In this document: piece after piece, positions 45,225 to 56,022 of the stretch | Layout: the number at the start of each line of letters is the position of its first letter | Numbering within the stretch: the first letter of the stretch is position 1 | Assembly: GCF_018603515.1 (NCBI RefSeq) | Contig: NZ_JACATN010000001.1 | Location: 558,001-622,000, forward strand | Length of the DNA stretch: 64,000 nt | Direction of reading: 5' to 3' | DNA from: Zobellia barbeyronii | GTDB lineage: Bacteria > Bacteroidota > Bacteroidia > Flavobacteriales > Flavobacteriaceae | Made by a program: the position numbers and the translations under genes | Notes under the pieces: model-generated | The model's input: the letters and a program-made list of their open reading frames with translations, nothing else | The model's database searches: none | What the model was told of the DNA's origin: nothing

Positions 45225-46187
45225 ATGCCTGTTCTAGCTTCAGATTACAACCCTACTTTTATATTCAAAAACGGACATCTATCTACCGTTTATTCTGGTC
45301 TTTTTAGGCGAATAGAAGGGTTGGAGCAACAGCGAGAACGTTTAGAGTTAGCGGACGGTGATTTCATTGACCTAGATTGGAGTTATTCAAAAAAAAAATC
45401 AGAGAAAGTGGTCATACTACTGCATGGCCTGGAGGGCAATGCTCAACGTCCTTACATAACTGGAAGCGCAAAAGCTTTTAATAAATCTGGAATTGATGCC
45501 TGTGCCGTTAATTTTAGAGGATGCAGTGGAGAAACCAATCGTCTTTTTCGTTCGTACCATTCCGGTGCAACGGAAGATTTAGATGCTGTTGTGCAATCTA
45601 TTTTAAAACAAAAAAAGTATACTGAAATCTATATAAAAGGGGTTAGTTTAGGTGGTAATATGGCTATGAAATATGCTGGAGAAGAACGCGTGCTACCTGC
45701 AGAAGTAAAAGCCGTTATAGGTGTTTCGGTACCTTGCAATCTTCATAGTTCATTAAAGGAATTAATGTCCGCAAAAAATTACCTCTATGCCAAACGTTTT
45801 AAAAAACATCTGGTTGAAAAATTATACCCTAAACAAAAAATGTTTCCTGATAGTATATCATTGAGTGATATCTCTAGCGTTAAAACCTTAAAAGATTTTG
45901 ACGACATTTATACGAGCCGAGCACACGGTTTTGAAAATGCCATAGATTATTACGAGAAATGTAGCTGCCGGCAATTCTTACCTGGTATTAAAATACCCTC
46001 TTTAATAATCAATGCTAAGAACGATTCTTTTTTGGGCGAAGAATGTTACCCATATACCGAAGCTGAAAAAAACCCAAATCTTTATTTGAAGGTTCCCGAA
46101 TTTGGAGGACATGTAGGCTTTATAGCCCCTTCTAACATCTATTACTCAGAAAAAACAGCAATTAAATTTGTGCAAGACATGGTTTAA
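45225..46187 (+). CDS. Alpha/beta hydrolase, YheT family
   Basis: A 320-residue serine hydrolase of the YheT/ABHD1-3 type. It contains LLHGLEGNAQRPYI (oxyanion region), the nucleophile elbow GVSLGGNMA, an Asp in NAKNDSFL and the catalytic His in GGHVGFI. Eukaryotic relatives act on phospholipids or acyl esters; the bacterial substrate is not known. It stands between a divergent zinc-finger gene and the cytochrome c gene. Confidence 0.9.
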   Translation: MPVLASDYNPTFIFKNGHLSTVYSGLFRRIEGLEQQRERLELADGDFIDLDWSYSKKKSEKVVILLHGLEGNAQRPYITGSAKAFNKSGIDACAVNFRGCSGETNRLFRSYHSGATEDLDAVVQSILKQKKYTEIYIKGVSLGGNMAMKYAGEERVLPAEVKAVIGVSVPCNLHSSLKELMSAKNYLYAKRFKKHLVEKLYPKQKMFPDSISLSDISSVKTLKDFDDIYTSRAHGFENAIDYYEKCSCRQFLPGIKIPSLIINAKNDSFLGEECYPYTEAEKNPNLYLKVPEFGGHVGFIAPSNIYYSEKTAIKFVQDMV

Positions 46188-46262
46188 ATTTAGTGAATCA
46201 TTATATTAGCATCGTTAATAAATGGCCCTCAAGCCAACTCGAATATTGAAACAAAGCATAAG

Positions 46263-46748
46263 ATGAAAAAATTACTTAGCGTATTGGCACTTGGTGCCCT
46301 ACTTGCCAGCTGTGGTGAAGAAAAAAAAGAAGAGAAAAAAGGTGGTTTTGAAATGAACAGAACTAAAACCGAAACTAAAGCAGTGGAAGCCAAATCTGAA
46401 GGTGTACCTGTTGATATGGATAACCAAGGTGTAGGTAAATACAAAGACATTTCTTTTGATGCTGATATTAATGCTGAAATGGCTGCTGCCGGTGAAGCAA
46501 AATTCAAAGCAGTTTGTACAGCTTGCCATATGGTAGATAAACGTTTAATTGGCCCTGCATTAAAAGGTGTTTATGAAAGAAGAAATCCAACATGGGTGAT
46601 GAACATGATTGCAAATCCTGATAAAATGTTGCAAGAAGATCCAATTGCAAAAGCACTTCTAAAAGAATACAACAATGCCATTATGTTGAATCAGAATCTT
46701 TCTGACGAGGACACAAGAGCTGTTGCAGAGTACCTGCGTACGCTTTAA
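46263..46748 (+). CDS. Cytochrome c lipoprotein
   Basis: A 161-residue lipoprotein: the signal ends in the lipobox GALLASC. A charged linker rich in Glu and Lys runs from about residue 18 to 60, then a class I cytochrome c domain has the haem motif CTACH and a distal Met in NAIMLNQ. It likely passes electrons at the outer face of the inner membrane or the periplasmic side of the outer membrane. No oxidase genes are nearby. A terminator hairpin follows. Confidence 0.9.
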   Translation: MKKLLSVLALGALLASCGEEKKEEKKGGFEMNRTKTETKAVEAKSEGVPVDMDNQGVGKYKDISFDADINAEMAAAGEAKFKAVCTACHMVDKRLIGPALKGVYERRNPTWVMNMIANPDKMLQEDPIAKALLKEYNNAIMLNQNLSDEDTRAVAEYLRTL

Positions 46749-46769
46749 TAGCATTATTTTAATACTAGT

Positions 46770-46812
46770 ATGCCGTTATCCTATTAATTTAGGGTAACGG
46801 CATATTTTTTTT
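46770..46812 (+). terminator. Rho-independent terminator of the cytochrome c gene
   Basis: Stem with arms ATGCCGTTATCCT and AGGGTAACGGCAT (one wobble) around an 8-base loop, followed by a run of T. Confidence 0.85.
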
Positions 46813-46853
46813 CAATATATTAGTAGCTCTCAATCCACTTAAACCAAAATAAA

Positions 46854-47969
46854 TTGAAACTACTACATCGTTTTTTTATCGTAATTATCATTTTTTCGTG
46901 TACGGGCACGTCTTTTTCTCAAAAAATAAAACCTAAGAAAGTAAAGGAATCCATGCAACAGGTTGCCGATTGGCAAATTGCTAATTTTGACGGCTTGTAC
47001 AGCGACCGCAAAAAACCACACCACCCATTAGATTGGACAAATGCCGCACTCTATGTAGGCATGGCAAAATGGGCCAGCATGGCAGATGATGATACCTATT
47101 ATGAATGGTTAAAAAATATAGGTGAAGAAAACGAGTGGCAATTGCACAAGCGAAAATATCACGCAGACGATCATGCTGTTGGTCAAATGTATGTTGAGTT
47201 ATTCCGGAAGTATAAGGATGAAAAAATGATTGCACCTACCAAAGAGCAATTCAATTTTTTAATGTTCCACCCTTCGCAAAGCGCATTAAATTGGGACACA
47301 CCCTATCATCAAGACAGATGGAATTGGTGCGATGCCCTTTTCATGGCTCCTCCTGTCTTAGCTAAATTGTACAAGGTTACAGGCGAAAAAAAATACTTAG
47401 ATTTCATGATGTCTGAATTTAAGGCATCTACCGATTTTCTTTTTGATAAAGAGGAAAACCTCTACTATCGTGATGAACGCTATTTTGATAAACTAGATAA
47501 TGGCACAAAAGTTTTTTGGTCTAGAGGTAACGGTTGGGTATTTGCTGGGCTTGTTAACATCATGAACGAGCTTGACCCTAAAAGTGAAGAGTATGCGTAC
47601 TTCTTGGATATCTATAAAAAGATGGCAGAAAAACTAATTGAAATTCAAACTCCTGAAGGTCATTGGGCTATGAGTCTATTAGGTCAAGAATTTTATCCTA
47701 CACCTGAAACAAGCGGTTCATCTTTTTACGTGTATGGACTGGCTTGGGGCGTTAACAACGGTATCTTGGATAAGGAAATCTATGAACCCGCTGTAAAAAA
47801 GGGCTGGAACGCCATGGCAAGCCACGTTACCAAAGATGGTATGTTAGGCTATGTGCAACCTATAGGAGCCGCACCAGGAAAAGCTTGGCCAGATAAAACA
47901 GAGGTATACGGAACAGGCGCATATTTAAGTGCCGGTACTGAAGTTTATAAGCTATATGGCGGTGAGTAA
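46854..47969 (+). CDS. Glycoside hydrolase family 88/105 protein (TTG start)
   Basis: A 371-residue secreted alpha/alpha-barrel enzyme. Relatives hydrolyse unsaturated uronic acid residues released by polysaccharide lyases (for example unsaturated rhamnogalacturonan or ulvan fragments). Motifs are DDHAVGQMYVELF, WCDALFMAPPVLAKL and SRGNGWVFAGL. The start is TTG at 46854, with an in-frame stop ten codons upstream; it gives the signal peptide MKLLHRFFIVIIIFSC. There is no lyase or SusCD pair next to it. Confidence 0.92.
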   Translation: MKLLHRFFIVIIIFSCTGTSFSQKIKPKKVKESMQQVADWQIANFDGLYSDRKKPHHPLDWTNAALYVGMAKWASMADDDTYYEWLKNIGEENEWQLHKRKYHADDHAVGQMYVELFRKYKDEKMIAPTKEQFNFLMFHPSQSALNWDTPYHQDRWNWCDALFMAPPVLAKLYKVTGEKKYLDFMMSEFKASTDFLFDKEENLYYRDERYFDKLDNGTKVFWSRGNGWVFAGLVNIMNELDPKSEEYAYFLDIYKKMAEKLIEIQTPEGHWAMSLLGQEFYPTPETSGSSFYVYGLAWGVNNGILDKEIYEPAVKKGWNAMASHVTKDGMLGYVQPIGAAPGKAWPDKTEVYGTGAYLSAGTEVYKLYGGE

Positions 47970-47996
47970 TTTGTCCGAAATTGAAATAATAAAATC

Positions 47997-48710
47997 TTGA
48001 AGATTATAACATGGAATTGTAACGGCGCGCTCAGAAACAAGTTTGAAAATCTTTCTGAGCTTTCCGCTGATATTTATGTAGTCCAAGAATGTGAAGATCC
48101 TGCTAGGACAAAGCATAAGGAATATTCTGAATGGGCTCAAAATTATCTTTGGACTGGAGATAACAAAAACAAAGGTATAGGGGTATTTGCCAAAGACAGT
48201 ATTGATTTAACTCTTTTAAATTGGACTAACCAATATAGAGACCATAATGTAAAATACTTTCTGGCTTGTAAAGTCAATAAAGATTTTGACCTTTTAGCTG
48301 TTTGGGCGCATCATAATAACTCTCCGACTTTTGGTTATATAGGACAACTTTGGAAATATCTTCAAATTAACAAATCACAACTAAAAAATAGCCTTCTTAT
48401 ACTTGGTGATTTCAACAGCAACAAAATTTGGGACAAATGGGATAGATGGTGGAATCACTCCAATGTTGTTGATGAACTTAAAGAACTTGGAATTGAAAGC
48501 CTTTACCATCACTTTCATAAAGAATTACAAGGAGAAGAAACCCATCCCACTTTTTTTCTTCAACGGAATCGAGATAAAAAATATCACATCGATTACATTT
48601 TCGCAAGTAATACATTAAGGGAAAATCTAGATAAAATTGAAATCGGAGAAATTGAAAAGTGGTTAAAAGTCAGCGACCACCTCCCAATTATCAGTTATTT
48701 TAATCTCTAA
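47997..48710 (+). CDS. EEP-family nuclease, cytosolic (TTG start)
   Basis: A 237-residue endonuclease/exonuclease/phosphatase-fold protein without a signal peptide. The TTG at 47997 gives MKIITWNCNGALR, the family's standard N-terminus, with a stop five codons upstream. Later motifs are VVQECED (metal Glu), ILGDFNSN, YHIDYIFAS and the catalytic SDHLPI. It resembles the ExoIII/AP-endonuclease side of the family more than the secreted nuclease at 10.2 kb. Codon choice looks more AT-rich than in its neighbours. Its last 4 bp overlap the convergent SulP gene. Confidence 0.88.
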   Translation: MKIITWNCNGALRNKFENLSELSADIYVVQECEDPARTKHKEYSEWAQNYLWTGDNKNKGIGVFAKDSIDLTLLNWTNQYRDHNVKYFLACKVNKDFDLLAVWAHHNNSPTFGYIGQLWKYLQINKSQLKNSLLILGDFNSNKIWDKWDRWWNHSNVVDELKELGIESLYHHFHKELQGEETHPTFFLQRNRDKKYHIDYIFASNTLRENLDKIEIGEIEKWLKVSDHLPIISYFNL

Positions 48711-50284
48711 GCATTTGCCCTGTCAGCTACTACCTTGTAAGTAGGGTCTTCTAGAACATTAACATCAATAATATCTTCCGCATTACCTAAAAGATTAATA
48801 CAATCTTTACTTAAGTGTCTTAATTGAACTTTCTTGCCTTGGTTGGCATATCTCTCGGTTAACCTATTTAAGGCTTCAATTGCCGACATATCTGAAACTT
48901 TACTTTCTGCAAAATCTATTATTACTTCGTCTGGGTCATTTGCCACATCAAACTTTTCATTAAAAGCAGTTACAGAGCCAAAGAATAAAGGCCCATAAAT
49001 TTCATAATGCTTAACTCCGCTTTCATCTACGTATTTCCGAGCTCTAATTCTCTTCGCACTTTCCCAAGCAAATACCAATGCAGAAATTATTACGCCTATC
49101 AATACAGCTAACGCTAAATTATGTAGAACTACAGTAATTAAAGTAACCAATATCATTACAAAAATATCTGGTTTAGGCATTCTTCTCAAAGCCTTAAAAC
49201 TTGCCCATTCAAATGTACCAACTGCAACCATTACCATAACTCCAACCAATGCGGCTATAGGAACAAGTTCTATTACCGGTGCTCCAAATAATATGATAAC
49301 TAGTATAGTTAATGCAGCAATTATTCCGGACAATCTTGCTCTTGAACCAGCTGATAGGTTAACTAAAGTTTGTGCAATCATTGGACAGCCCCCCATTCCT
49401 CCAAAAAAACCATTCAAGATATTTGCTCCTCCTTGTGCCAAGCACTCTCTGTTACTACTTCCTTTTGTACCAGTAATCTCGTCTACCAAGTTCAAAGTAA
49501 GCAATCCTTCAGTAAGACCAACTGCTGCCATTATTAATCCGTAAGGCAAAATAATTTTAAAGGCTTCTAATGTAAAAGGAATAGTTGGTATATGAAAAGA
49601 AGGTAAAGATCCACTAAGCGACTTAAGTTCTTCTCCTGGTAAAGTATCTTGATTAATGATATCTACTACTTGTTTGGTATCTATGTTTAAAAAATACACT
49701 ACTACAAATACCACAATAATCCCTATTAATGAAGCTGGGACTGCTTTGGTTATTTTGGGAACAAAAACAATTATTGCAATGGTAAACAATACCAAGCCCA
49801 CCATAGTGTACATTGCAGTACCAGTAAGCCAAACCGCAGCATCTCCTTGCCCAACTTTAAATTGGTCCATTTGAGCCATAAAAATAATAATGGCCAAACC
49901 ATTAACAAACCCGAACATAACGGGTTGAGGAACTAAACGAATAAATTTACCCAGCTTTAAAAAGCCTACAATCAATTGAAAAACACCTGCCAAAGCAACT
50001 GCTCCAAAAACATATTCTAAACCGTGAGAATTCATTAATGCCATTAGTACAACCACGGTTGCACCAGCTCCACCAGAAATTAGCCCTGGTCTACCGCCAA
50101 ATATTGCTGTAACCAGCCCCATAATAAAAGCTCCATACAAACCTACTAATGGTGAAAATCCTGCCAGAATTGCGAACATCAATGATTCTGGAATCATTGT
50201 CATTGCGACTGTTAATCCCGCTAAAATTTCATTTTTGTAATCTACTTTCTGTTTGAAATCGAACAAATTCAAATACTTCTTCAC
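48707..50284 (-). CDS. SulP-family inorganic anion transporter (GTG start)
   Basis: A 525-residue inner-membrane transporter with about twelve helices (residues 20-405) and a cytosolic STAS domain (residues about 425-520, VIIDFAESKVSDMSAIEALN). Family members carry sulfate, bicarbonate or other anions. The membrane part holds GLYGAFIMGLVTAIFGGRPG and GGMGGCPMIAQTLVN. The start is GTG at 50284, with an in-frame stop a few codons upstream and no suitable ATG. Substrate selectivity cannot be read from sequence. Confidence 0.92.
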   Translation of the reverse strand: MKKYLNLFDFKQKVDYKNEILAGLTVAMTMIPESLMFAILAGFSPLVGLYGAFIMGLVTAIFGGRPGLISGGAGATVVVLMALMNSHGLEYVFGAVALAGVFQLIVGFLKLGKFIRLVPQPVMFGFVNGLAIIIFMAQMDQFKVGQGDAAVWLTGTAMYTMVGLVLFTIAIIVFVPKITKAVPASLIGIIVVFVVVYFLNIDTKQVVDIINQDTLPGEELKSLSGSLPSFHIPTIPFTLEAFKIILPYGLIMAAVGLTEGLLTLNLVDEITGTKGSSNRECLAQGGANILNGFFGGMGGCPMIAQTLVNLSAGSRARLSGIIAALTILVIILFGAPVIELVPIAALVGVMVMVAVGTFEWASFKALRRMPKPDIFVMILVTLITVVLHNLALAVLIGVIISALVFAWESAKRIRARKYVDESGVKHYEIYGPLFFGSVTAFNEKFDVANDPDEVIIDFAESKVSDMSAIEALNRLTERYANQGKKVQLRHLSKDCINLLGNAEDIIDVNVLEDPTYKVVADRANA

Positions 50285-50480
50285 AACATCAAGATTTTAA
50301 GCGGGCAAAAATACACCAAAATACCCTATAAGCCATAGACTTAGCGGCTAAATGCAATTGAACAAATTACAAACCGAAATCCTTAATTATCAATAAGTTA
50401 ATATCAAAAATTATTAAAATCTATAAGTATTTAATGAGGAGTTCATAATGAACACGGCCATTGAAAAATATAATTAAATA

Positions 50481-50516
50481 AAAAAACCGCCCTAAGCATT
50501 GCAGCTAAGGGCGATT
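50481..50516 (-). terminator. Rho-independent terminator of the 50.5-kb lipoprotein gene
   Basis: Arms CGCCCT and AGGGCG with extra pairs inside, followed on the minus strand by a T tract. It lies about 30 bp past the lipoprotein stop and next to copy 2 of the 17-base motif. Confidence 0.7.
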
Positions 50517-50521
50517 TCTAA

Positions 50522-50538
50522 CTAAATAACCAACCAAA
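50522..50538. repeat. 17-base motif, copy 2
   Basis: CTAAATAACCAACCAAA, identical to 20500-20516. It sits between the lipoprotein stop and its terminator. Confidence 0.6.
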
Positions 50539-50544
50539 AAACGT

Positions 50545-51456
50545 TTATATATCTCTACTTCTTTTCACCTTCATTATGGGATTAGAAGTCTTTTTTCTCT
50601 TTTTTTCTACGGTGCCTTTTCCGGCTTTTAAGTACTCTTGATATCCTTTTCCCCTAAACTCATATACCGTTTTACTACTCGGGTGATAAAGCTCAATTGT
50701 GCTCTCATTAATAACGTACAATTCAAAGTAATCATTGCTCGATGAACGGTAGGCCAGTGTTAAAGTTTTAAGCGTTTCATCGGCTTCTATGTCGTACACC
50801 GAGTAATCTCCTTCAAAATCCCATTGAAGGTTTACCAAGGGTGTTCCAACTGGGTCAATAGACGACCTAAAGAAGGTAGGATTGAACTGTAAAAAGTTCT
50901 CATTATCAAACTCGTTTAAGGCTCCTTCTAGACTTGTATATGTTTTTTCCCAAGCATGGTATTCTTGTAAAAAATAATTGATGTTGTCATAGAACAACAT
51001 ATCATAATCAAAATTTCCTGTTTGATATCCTTTTAAATAATATGAAGTATCTGAACGGGCATCATATAGTTCTATAGTATTTCCGTTTACCGCAAATACA
51101 TCTAAAAACCATTGTCCATCTATATCATGGTCAATTTCTACAGCACCACGCACCGTATCATAATATCCTACATCTATCCCAAAACCGTTTCCGGTCTTAC
51201 CTATACCTACTATATTATTGTTAGCGTATAATGTACCTCGGTTAAAAGAAATGGTAAATGCGCGTTGTAAAAAAGGAACTTCGCCATTGCCTCTAGTAGC
51301 ATTTATATCTACGTACCAAAGGTCATACGATTGCAACACCTGACTGGTATTGTAAATTGGCTCATCTATAAATTCATCTTCTACAATAACCTCTGTATAA
51401 CATGAGGTCATTAAAGTGGCTATAAAAACGGTTAATAAAAGTAGTTTTGTCTTCAT
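50545..51456 (-). CDS. Hypothetical lipoprotein
   Basis: A 303-residue lipoprotein: the ATG at 51456 gives MKTKLLLLTVFIATLMTSC with a lipobox Cys at residue 19; a longer frame would place 14 residues before it. The mature part is beta-rich with two similar halves. Each half has a WYVDIN- or WDFEGD-like strand, FTISFNRG or a related strand, and then IELYDARSDTSYYLKG or IELYHPSSKTVYEFRG, suggesting an internal duplication. The C-terminus is basic (KKRKKTSNPIMKVKRS). I do not recognise the family beyond similarity to Flavobacteria nicking-endonuclease-neighbour lipoproteins of unknown role. Confidence 0.7.
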   Translation of the reverse strand: MKTKLLLLTVFIATLMTSCYTEVIVEDEFIDEPIYNTSQVLQSYDLWYVDINATRGNGEVPFLQRAFTISFNRGTLYANNNIVGIGKTGNGFGIDVGYYDTVRGAVEIDHDIDGQWFLDVFAVNGNTIELYDARSDTSYYLKGYQTGNFDYDMLFYDNINYFLQEYHAWEKTYTSLEGALNEFDNENFLQFNPTFFRSSIDPVGTPLVNLQWDFEGDYSVYDIEADETLKTLTLAYRSSSNDYFELYVINESTIELYHPSSKTVYEFRGKGYQEYLKAGKGTVEKKRKKTSNPIMKVKRSRDI

Positions 51457-51536
51457 AATCTTAGTACTGAGATTCTTACTACATAAAACAAGCACCATGC
51501 CATTATTGATAACACACTATTAACCAGTACTTAAGG

Positions 51537-51563
51537 TTTCAATTTTTAAATTACCTAATTTTG
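51537..51563 (+). promoter_or_regulatory. Possible promoter of gpsA
   Basis: TTTC at 51537-51540, 15 bases, then TAATTTTG at 51556-51563, an exact TAnnTTTG -7 match, about 75 bp before the gpsA ATG. Confidence 0.35.
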
Positions 51564-51636
51564 TATTGAGTGAAAGCCCAATACCAATACCCATAACCCA
51601 CCAATTAACAGTAACTAAGTCATTTATTATAGTGCT

Positions 51637-52632
51637 ATGAACCAAAAATTTACAGTATTAGGCGGCGGAAGCTGGGCTACAGCCATCGTAAAAATGCTTT
51701 GTGTGAACCAGGAAAAAGTAGGTTGGTACATGCGGAATTCAGATGCGGTAGGCTTCATTAACATTCAAAAGCATAACCCTAACTACCTTACTTCGGTAAC
51801 TTTTGACACGGACCAATTGGAGTTGACAGACGACATTAACAAAGCCGTTGATAATTCGGACATTTTAATATTTGCTATTCCTTCTGCTTTTGTTGAGGGG
51901 GAACTGAAGAAAATAACTTGTTCTTTAAAAGATAAAATCGTGTTTTCCGCTATAAAAGGAATTGTACCGGAAACAGGATTAATCGTTGGGAAACATTTTC
52001 ATGAAAAGTACGGTATTCCTTTTGAAAACATAGGCGTCATTACCGGTCCGTGTCATGCGGAAGAAGTTGCCTTAGAGCGTTTATCTTATTTGACCATTGC
52101 ATGCGCCGATACGGAGAAGGCTGAGTATCTAGCTAAAAACTTAAGTAGCGACTACATTAAGACTAAAGTTACCAAGGATATTATTGGAACTGAGTATGCG
52201 GCAATGCTTAAAAATATTTACGCTATTGCAGCGGGTATAGCACATGGTTTAGGTTATGGCGATAATTTTCAGAGCGTACTTATGAGCAACGCCATCCGAG
52301 AGATGAAACGTTATACTAAACGCATACATAAAATAGACCGAAACATTAATGAGTCTGCTTATCTAGGAGATTTATTAGTTACAGGTTATTCCACTTTTAG
52401 TCGTAACCGTATGTTCGGGAATATGATAGGAAAGGGGTATACCGTAAAAAGTGCCCAAATGGAAATGCGGATGGTAGCCGAAGGTTATTACGCCGCCAAA
52501 AGTGCATATGAGATTAAATCTAAGTTTAAGAAGAAGGTAAAAGTACCTATCATAGATGCTGTATATGCTGTTCTTTACGAAGATAAAAGCGCCAAAAAGG
52601 TGTTTAAAGCACTGACAGACAAGCTTGATTAA
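51637..52632 (+). CDS. gpsA: NAD(P)H-dependent glycerol-3-phosphate dehydrogenase
   Basis: Reduces dihydroxyacetone phosphate to sn-glycerol 3-phosphate for phospholipid synthesis; cytosolic, 331 residues. The nucleotide loop is LGGGSWATAIVKML and the substrate region contains KNIYAIAAGIAHGLGYGDN with the catalytic Lys. It is convergent with glpD, which runs the reverse chemistry. A hairpin follows it. Confidence 0.95.
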   Translation: MNQKFTVLGGGSWATAIVKMLCVNQEKVGWYMRNSDAVGFINIQKHNPNYLTSVTFDTDQLELTDDINKAVDNSDILIFAIPSAFVEGELKKITCSLKDKIVFSAIKGIVPETGLIVGKHFHEKYGIPFENIGVITGPCHAEEVALERLSYLTIACADTEKAEYLAKNLSSDYIKTKVTKDIIGTEYAAMLKNIYAIAAGIAHGLGYGDNFQSVLMSNAIREMKRYTKRIHKIDRNINESAYLGDLLVTGYSTFSRNRMFGNMIGKGYTVKSAQMEMRMVAEGYYAAKSAYEIKSKFKKKVKVPIIDAVYAVLYEDKSAKKVFKALTDKLD

Positions 52633-52662
52633 TTTTTAAACCAAATGGTATTAAAATGAAAC

Positions 52663-52689
52663 CGGCCCGTTTCTTTGGAAAACGGACCG
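52663..52689. terminator. Hairpin between convergent gpsA and glpD
   Basis: Arms CGGCCCGTTT and AAACGGACCG with one mismatch. T tracts are weak on both sides, so termination strength is uncertain. Confidence 0.4.
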
Positions 52690-52730
52690 ACTTCTCACTC
52701 AACATAATTTCTTAAAATCTATTGTAAACC

Positions 52731-54398
52731 TTATACTCTATCTAAGGAAAAATTAGAATGCTCATCTAATTCACCAAGTAAAGTTTCACGCCATTCGGAA
52801 ATCTGTGCATCCTCAACAGCATAGATAGATTTGAATTCCTCTAGAATAGGTTCCATTAAAAGGCGAACACTATCAATATCAAAATACAACCTACCGGTTC
52901 TTCTAATGAAGAAATCCATTGGGTTTTGCACCATTTCATAATCAATACCAAAACGAAGCTCAGCTTTAGCCATACGGACATACTTATCACTATCCTTAAT
53001 ACCGGCATAGTTCTCTAGTATCATTTCTGTCTGCTTTCCATAATTGGTTACCAAGAACCATGCATCATGTTTGGTAAAACCTTCTGGCTTAATACGGCCA
53101 TAAATTTCAGTAATGTATTTTTCTACGTGTTTAAATTTCTTGAAATCAACATTACCACATAAGAATATCTTTTCGGTAAAGCATTCCTTTAATTCAGTAC
53201 CATCTTCTTCATGCATTTTCTTGGCTATGCGATCTACCACACGCTCAGCCATTTTACGATAACCCGTAAGCTTTCCTCCAGCAATACTGATTAGACCTGT
53301 ATCCGAAGTGAAAATCTCATCCTTCCTAGATAATTCTGAAGCAGATTTTCCTTCTTCGTGAATTAAAGGGCGTAAACCTGCCCATGAAGAAACAATATCT
53401 TCCATTTCCAGGTTTATACTCGGAAACATATTGTTTACCGCAGAAATCAAATAGATTGCATCGGCCAAATCTGTACGGACATTATCTTTATCCTTATTAA
53501 AATTGGTATCTGTAGTACCTACGTATGTTACCTTACCACGTGGAATGGCAAACATCATCCTACCATCCGGAACATCAAAATATACCGATTGTTTTATTGG
53601 TAATTTTTTCTTTGGGAATACTAAATGTACACCTTTGGTTAGGTGCAACTGCTTTCCTTTTTTGGAATTATTGGTACTTCTAAGCTCATCTACCCATGGG
53701 CCAGCTGCACTAATAACATATTTAGACTTAATACTGAAAGTAGCACCGCTCACGCCATCTTTTACCTTTACCCCAGCTACTTGGTCATCTACGTAAATAA
53801 AATCCTCTACAGACGCATAATTCAAGGCCTGAGCCCCAAACAATAAACTAGACTTTATATTCTCTATAGTCAAACGCGCATCATCCGTACGGTACTCCGC
53901 ATAATAACCGGCACCTTTTACTATTTTCTTAGGAAGTAAGGGCTCTAGTTTCATTGCCTCCTTCTTCTCTAACATCTTACGCTTATCCTCACCAGTTACC
54001 TGAGCCAAGATATCATAGACCTTCAATCCAATGGAAGTTAACCATTTTCCATAAGATCCATTTTCTATAAGTGGTAGCAACATTTTTTCTGGCAATACCA
54101 AATGTGGTGCTAGTTTATGGACAATTGCCCGCTCAGAACCTACCTCTTTTACCAACCAAAAATCGAACTGCTTTAAATATCGTAATCCACCGTGAATTAA
54201 CTTAGTAGACTTACTACTAGTACCGGATGCAAAATCGCCTTTTTCAACTAAAGCAACCTTTAGCCCCCTAGAAGCCGCATCAAGTGCAATTCCACCACCT
54301 GTAATACCTCCACCAATGACAACTAAATCATAGGTGTCGTTAGTTAACTCCTGTATTGTTTTTGCTCTGTCTAAATTAGAGAACCTTATGTTTTTCAT
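52731..54398 (-). CDS. glpD: FAD-dependent glycerol-3-phosphate dehydrogenase
   Basis: Oxidises glycerol 3-phosphate to dihydroxyacetone phosphate and passes electrons to the quinone pool, at the inner membrane. The 555-residue sequence begins with the FAD loop VVIGGGITGGGIALDAASRG and has the GTSSKSTKLIHGGLRYL segment, with a C-terminal DAO_C domain. It follows glpK by 40 bp in the same operon. No glpF transporter is present. Confidence 0.95.
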   Translation of the reverse strand: MKNIRFSNLDRAKTIQELTNDTYDLVVIGGGITGGGIALDAASRGLKVALVEKGDFASGTSSKSTKLIHGGLRYLKQFDFWLVKEVGSERAIVHKLAPHLVLPEKMLLPLIENGSYGKWLTSIGLKVYDILAQVTGEDKRKMLEKKEAMKLEPLLPKKIVKGAGYYAEYRTDDARLTIENIKSSLLFGAQALNYASVEDFIYVDDQVAGVKVKDGVSGATFSIKSKYVISAAGPWVDELRSTNNSKKGKQLHLTKGVHLVFPKKKLPIKQSVYFDVPDGRMMFAIPRGKVTYVGTTDTNFNKDKDNVRTDLADAIYLISAVNNMFPSINLEMEDIVSSWAGLRPLIHEEGKSASELSRKDEIFTSDTGLISIAGGKLTGYRKMAERVVDRIAKKMHEEDGTELKECFTEKIFLCGNVDFKKFKHVEKYITEIYGRIKPEGFTKHDAWFLVTNYGKQTEMILENYAGIKDSDKYVRMAKAELRFGIDYEMVQNPMDFFIRRTGRLYFDIDSVRLLMEPILEEFKSIYAVEDAQISEWRETLLGELDEHSNFSLDRV

Positions 54399-54438
54399 AG
54401 CTTATTATGTATTTCTATGTACAGTTTTTTACTATCGC

Positions 54439-56022
<1,584 letters not shown>

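Noticed and set aside
50448-50477. A nine-codon frame (MNTAIEKYN) preceded by a GAGGAG-like string upstream of SulP
   Set aside because: The length is at chance level and the Shine-Dalgarno match means little in Bacteroidota.
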